Below, piece after piece: positions 6,267-9,338 of a stretch of 9,338 bases of DNA. The translations under genes and the position numbers were made by a program. The number at the start of each line of letters is the position of its first letter. The first letter of the stretch is position 1. The DNA is from CAYVZZ01 sp964456185. GTDB taxonomy: Bacteria; Pseudomonadota; Gammaproteobacteria; Pseudomonadales; Alcanivoracaceae. Where the stretch lies: assembly GCA_964456185.1 (NCBI GenBank), contig CAYVZZ010000092.1, positions 1 to 9,338 of the forward strand. Reading direction: 5' to 3'. The notes beneath the pieces were generated by a model, which saw nothing but the letters and a program-made list of their open reading frames with translations, did not search any database and was not told the DNA's origin.

Positions 6267-7161
6267 CTTGATAGCCGAGGGACTGTAAGGCGCGTTCGTC
6301 ATCGGACCAACCCGAGCGAATTTTCACCCAGAGGTTGAGCATGACTTTGCGCTCGATCAACCGCTGGATGTCTTGGCGCGCCTCGGTGCCAATGCGTTTG
6401 ATGCGTTCGGCTTTAGTGCCGATGATGATTTTCTTTTGACCACGGCGCTCTACCAAGATAGTGGCATCAATATGTGTGGTGCGCTTGGCGTTTTCCCACT
6501 TGTCGATGGCCACGGTAATTTGGTGCGGTAATTCTTGCCCTAGCTGGCGTACAATTTTCTCGCGGATAATTTCTGCCGTCATAAAGCGCATATTACGGTC
6601 GGTAATTTGGTCTTCATCAAACCAAAACTCGCCCGCAGGCACATACTTGGCCATTACCGTTTCCAGGTCGGCCAAATTGTGCCCGTGCAATGCCGAAACG
6701 GGCAGGATGTCCACAAAATCATGCTGCTTACTAAGCTGTTGAATGTGCGGCAACAACAGCTCTTTGTTTTCAACTGTGTCTACCTTGTTCACCAGCAGCA
6801 AAACCGGCGTGCCGTCGCTGGGCAATAGCGAGGCGACATATTCATCACCTTGAGTCCATTTCATGGCATCGACCATAAAACACACCAAATCAACGCCTTT
6901 CAGCGCCGATTTCGCAGCGCGGTTCATATAGCGGTTGAGCGCCCGGTCATGGTCTTGGTGAATACCCGGCGTGTCAGCAAAAACAAGCTGGTAGTTGTCA
7001 CGCGTCAAGACGCCATGAATGCGGTGTCGCGTCGTCTGGGGCTTTCGCGATGTAATACTGACTTTTTGACCAACAAGGTGATTCATTAGCGTGGATTTAC
7101 CCACATTTGGTCGGCCAACCATGGCAATCACACCACAACGGGTTTCTGGCTGATCAACCAT
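6253..7161 (-). CDS. era: GTPase Era, 16S rRNA-binding ribosome assembly factor
   Basis: Essential GTPase that binds the 3' end of 16S rRNA and assists 30S maturation. Length is 302 residues, as in E. coli (301). G1 is GRPNVGKST (16-24); the G2 region is SRKPQTTRHR (38-47); G3 is DTPG (63-66); G4 is NKVD (125-128); G5 is SAL (156-158). The C-terminal KH domain has ERRGQKKIIIGTKAERIKRIG (about 238-258) with its GxxG-type loop. GGAG lies 7 nt upstream of ATG 7161, inside rnc. The first 8 bp overlap the end of rnc (ATGGTTGA). Overlaps with rnc and recO point to one coupled transcript, and rnc-era co-expression fits their joint role in rRNA processing. Confidence 0.98.
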   Translation of the reverse strand: MVDQPETRCGVIAMVGRPNVGKSTLMNHLVGQKVSITSRKPQTTRHRIHGVLTRDNYQLVFADTPGIHQDHDRALNRYMNRAAKSALKGVDLVCFMVDAMKWTQGDEYVASLLPSDGTPVLLLVNKVDTVENKELLLPHIQQLSKQHDFVDILPVSALHGHNLADLETVMAKYVPAGEFWFDEDQITDRNMRFMTAEIIREKIVRQLGQELPHQITVAIDKWENAKRTTHIDATILVERRGQKKIIIGTKAERIKRIGTEARQDIQRLIERKVMLNLWVKIRSGWSDDERALQSLGYQDGDH

Positions 7162-7837
7162 GTTGTTGCTCCAACCATTGCAGCGCCTTTTCGGCGGCCA
7201 GTTGCTCGGCGCGCCGACGACTGCTGCCTTCGGCAGTCACACTGTGTTGCTGTTCATCTAACATGCATTGCACCATAAAGGTTTGCTCGGGAGGCTGCCC
7301 CACCACACTGAGCTGAGTATAATCGGGCAGCGGGAATTTTCTGGCTTGTAGCCATTCTTGAAGGCGCGTTTTGGCATCCTTCAAGACAATATCCGGCGAG
7401 ATCTTCTGTAGGCGTTGATCAAACCAACGCAAAATGCAGTCGCGGCTTTGCGTATGCCCGCCGTCTAACAAAATCGCGCCAATGATAGCTTCTACACAGT
7501 CTTCGAGAATGGAGTCGCGACGAAAACCACCGCTTTTCAGCTCACCCGATCCCAAGCGTAAATAACTGCCCAAATCCAGCTCGCGACCAATAGCCGCCAA
7601 GGTTTTGCCGCGCACCAATTGTGAGCGCATGCGCGTCAGCTTGCCTTCATCCGTATCGGGAAAATGATGGAACAACCACACCGAAATCACCTGTTCCAGC
7701 TGGGCATCCCCCAAAAACTCCAACCGTTCGTAGTTGCGGTTTCTGCTCACACTGCGATGCGTTAGCGCCAGCTCCAGCAGCGCGCTATCGTTAAATTGGT
7801 AACCTAGGCACTGCATTAGCCGATCGAGTGTTTTCAT
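7154..7837 (-). CDS. rnc: Ribonuclease III
   Basis: Double-strand-specific endoribonuclease that cuts the 30S pre-rRNA and regulates mRNAs as a homodimer. The 227 residues match E. coli (226). The catalytic domain has ERLEFLGDA (37-45) with E40 and D44, and DSILEDCVEAIIGAILLDGG (108-127) with D113 and E116; these four acids bind the metals. A double-stranded RNA-binding domain follows (about 153-224), from DAKTRLQEWLQ to RRRAEQLAAEKAL. The start is ATG 7837 with GGAG at a short 4-nt spacing (7842-7845), 18 bp after the DUF4845 stop. E. coli RNase III cleaves its own long leader; there is no room for such a leader between these two genes, so any autoregulation would have to act elsewhere in the transcript. 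Confidence 0.98.
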   Translation of the reverse strand: MKTLDRLMQCLGYQFNDSALLELALTHRSVSRNRNYERLEFLGDAQLEQVISVWLFHHFPDTDEGKLTRMRSQLVRGKTLAAIGRELDLGSYLRLGSGELKSGGFRRDSILEDCVEAIIGAILLDGGHTQSRDCILRWFDQRLQKISPDIVLKDAKTRLQEWLQARKFPLPDYTQLSVVGQPPEQTFMVQCMLDEQQHSVTAEGSSRRRAEQLAAEKALQWLEQQHG

Positions 7838-7855
7838 GATGCTCCGCAGTGGTAG

Positions 7856-8263
7856 TTAGCCGCCTACCACTTCTTGGTAAGTGTGCTCGAAATGCATAAC
7901 CACCGAGACATTGTAGAAAAGGTGCTTTTTGACGTTATAGTCCAATACCACACGAATCTGCCCACCGTTTTTGGTGATATCCAGCTGATCGGCGTTAATG
8001 GTTTCAACATTATTGATATTAAGGTGCTTTGAAATGCGCTCCTCAATATCACCCACACTCATGACATTGATACGCGAGTCGTGCAGCACTTCTTCAATAC
8101 TCGTTGTAATGGTGCCGTAGTCCAAATAGGCCGGCGCCATTTTAACCACCAGAATGCCAAAAAAGATAACCAGCGCACCAAGGATAAGCCACCCCAACAT
8201 GGATGCGCCCTTTTGCTGGTGACGTGATGCACTGGGCTGATAAATAGGCTGTTTTGTTGTCAT
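7856..8263 (-). CDS. DUF4845 family small membrane protein, function unknown
   Basis: A 135-residue protein with a short polar N-terminus, one clear membrane segment (about residues 22-42), then a soluble domain of roughly 90 residues that looks mixed alpha/beta. HQQKGASMLGWLILGALVIFFG recalls pseudopilin N-termini, but the Glu expected at position 5 after the Gly is absent, so it is probably a membrane anchor. KMAPAYLDYGTI (41-52) is typical of DUF4845 proteins, which commonly sit between lepB and rnc in gammaproteobacteria. The start ATG 8263 overlaps the lepB stop (ATGA), with GGAG 8 nt upstream; a GTG at 8272 would add three residues. The soluble part could face the periplasm or the cytoplasm. 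No catalytic motif is visible. The family call rests on context and the N-terminal pattern. Confidence 0.85.
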   Translation of the reverse strand: MTTKQPIYQPSASRHQQKGASMLGWLILGALVIFFGILVVKMAPAYLDYGTITTSIEEVLHDSRINVMSVGDIEERISKHLNINNVETINADQLDITKNGGQIRVVLDYNVKKHLFYNVSVVMHFEHTYQEVVGG

Positions 8264-9060
8264 TGTTGCCACTCCACTTTTTTGTCTAAGCTACCATTAC
8301 GGGAAAAATCAATCCACGGGAAGCTATCATCAAGGTGCATCCAGATGGCAACCGCTTGGCCGGTAATTAACCGCTCGGGTACAGTGCCCCAGAAACGGCT
8401 GTCGTTACTGCGATCGCGGTTATCACCCATGACAAAATAATGACCCGGCGGCACTTCCCACACACCATCTCTATAACGCCAATCGGGTTGACCAGAGTAT
8501 GGATTGATCCGTGTTTGGCGGAGAATTAGATGCTTGTGACCATCGAGGTTTTCCACTAACAGCTTGTAGTAGGTGCCCCCTTCTACCCAGTGGCGTAGCT
8601 CACGATGCGGCACCTCTTTACCATTCAGGTAGAGTCGCCCTTTTCGCATGGCAATGGTATCGCCCGGCAAGCCAATAACCCGCTTGATGAAGTGGATGTC
8701 CGGATTACGCGGATACAAGAACACCATGACGTCACCACGCTCGGGTTCGCCAGTTTCCCAAAATTCATAATTAAAAACGGGAGTGCGCAGGCCGTAAGAA
8801 AACTTATTAACGACAACAAAATCATGCACTTTCAGCGTCGGGATCATTGATCCAGACGGAATGGTAAATGGCTCTACCACAAAAGACCGGATGAATAGCA
8901 CGATGAAGAACACTGGCAAGAGCGAAATCACAAACTCGACAACGCTCTTGATAACGGAGGGCTCTTCTCGCTTGCGGATTTTCAGTAACCGATCGATAAA
9001 CCAGAAAATGACGCATACCAATAGCGCCAAAGAAAGCCACATACCGACATCAATATTCAT
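8260..9060 (-). CDS. lepB: Signal peptidase I (leader peptidase)
   Basis: Membrane serine protease that removes signal peptides from Sec and Tat substrates on the periplasmic side of the inner membrane. Length is 266 residues. Two membrane segments (about 7-24 and 42-62) are separated by a basic cytoplasmic loop (KIRKREE), as in other proteobacterial LepB. Box B is FTIPSGSMIPTL with catalytic Ser71. Box D is HFIKRVIGLPGD with general-base Lys126. Box E is GDNRDRSNDSRFWG (212-225). The segment between boxes D and E (about 140-205) is the variable insert of the beta-rich domain. ATG 9060 shares one base with the lepA stop (TAATG). Only a weak GGA precedes it, so initiation probably depends on lepA translation. 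This is the usual lepA-lepB pair. Confidence 0.98.
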   Translation of the reverse strand: MNIDVGMWLSLALLVCVIFWFIDRLLKIRKREEPSVIKSVVEFVISLLPVFFIVLFIRSFVVEPFTIPSGSMIPTLKVHDFVVVNKFSYGLRTPVFNYEFWETGEPERGDVMVFLYPRNPDIHFIKRVIGLPGDTIAMRKGRLYLNGKEVPHRELRHWVEGGTYYKLLVENLDGHKHLILRQTRINPYSGQPDWRYRDGVWEVPPGHYFVMGDNRDRSNDSRFWGTVPERLITGQAVAIWMHLDDSFPWIDFSRNGSLDKKVEWQQ

Positions 9061-9338
9061 TAGTTATCATCCACTTTTAGCACGGCAAGGAAGGCTTCTT
9101 GGGGAATCTCGACATTGCCGACTTGCTTCATGCGTTTTTTACCGGCCTTTTGCTTGGCCAGCAGTTTCTTTTTACGGCTGACGTCGCCGCCATAACACTT
9201 AGCCGTTACATTTTTGCGCAATGCTTTGACGGTCGTTCGCGCGATGACCTTATTGCCGATGGCCGCTTGAATGGCCACATCAAACATTTGTCGTGGCACC
9301 AACGTTTTCATCTTCTCGGCCATGGCGCGGCCGCGAGT
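9060..9338 (-). CDS. lepA: Elongation factor 4 (LepA), C-terminal fragment at the window edge
   Basis: Last 92 residues of LepA/EF4, a ribosome-bound GTPase related to EF-G that has been linked to back-translocation and to 30S biogenesis. The GTPase and central domains lie beyond the right edge. The visible part carries the LepA-specific C-terminal domain: VPRQMFDVAIQAAIGNKVIA, then ALRKNVTAKCYGGDVSRKKK and a lysine-rich run ending GKKRMKQVGNVEIPQEAFLA. This signature is nearly invariant in the family. The frame is open to the edge; the internal Met at 9323 is not the start. The stop overlaps the lepB ATG. The gene is complete at its 3' end, with no sign of damage. Confidence 0.97.
   Translation of the reverse strand, partial: TRGRAMAEKMKTLVPRQMFDVAIQAAIGNKVIARTTVKALRKNVTAKCYGGDVSRKKKLLAKQKAGKKRMKQVGNVEIPQEAFLAVLKVDDN

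Noticed and set aside
8170..8235. Type IV pseudopilin leader in the DUF4845 protein
   Set aside because: The KG-ASMLG stretch resembles a prepilin site but lacks Glu at position 5, and no pilus genes lie nearby.

Overview
The window looks like an ordinary chromosomal housekeeping region from a gammaproteobacterium. GC is moderate (about 50-55% by eye). Protein sequences resemble those of Pseudomonas and its marine relatives (Pseudomonadales/Cellvibrionales-like), but genus cannot be told from the sequence alone. All eleven recognised genes lie on the minus strand, so the biological order runs from the right edge to the left: lepA (3' end only) - lepB - DUF4845 protein - rnc - era - recO - pdxJ - [100-bp gap] - cysM - PolB-type 3'-5' exonuclease - rlmD - relA (5' three quarters only). 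Coding density is about 98%. There is no gene-free stretch longer than 100 bp and no sign of tRNA, rRNA, CRISPR, insertion sequence or phage.

Right block (4832-9338): lepA to pdxJ is the classic gammaproteobacterial lepA-lepB-rnc-era-recO-pdxJ operon. Neighbouring genes overlap by 1 to 14 bp or are 1 to 18 bp apart, and several ribosome binding sites lie inside the upstream gene, so translational coupling is likely. LepA and Era are GTPases acting on ribosomes. RNase III processes pre-rRNA. LepB is the signal peptidase, RecO a recombination mediator and PdxJ the last enzyme of de novo pyridoxal phosphate synthesis. The DUF4845 protein is a small membrane protein of unknown role.

Left block (1-4731): cysM, the exonuclease and rlmD are joined by TAATG or ATGA overlaps, and relA follows 27 bp after rlmD. 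CysM makes cysteine, RlmD methylates 23S rRNA and RelA makes (p)ppGpp on stalled ribosomes. The exonuclease has a complete DEDDy active site but no assigned process.

The only real intergenic region lies between the blocks. It holds a perfect 14-bp tandem duplication, a 7-bp-stem hairpin and the cysM ribosome binding site. The two blocks are well known as separate units (in Pseudomonas aeruginosa, from memory), so this gap is probably the seam where they were joined. I found no convincing undescribed system. The points most worth a second look are the seam, the coupled orphan exonuclease and the DUF4845 protein.
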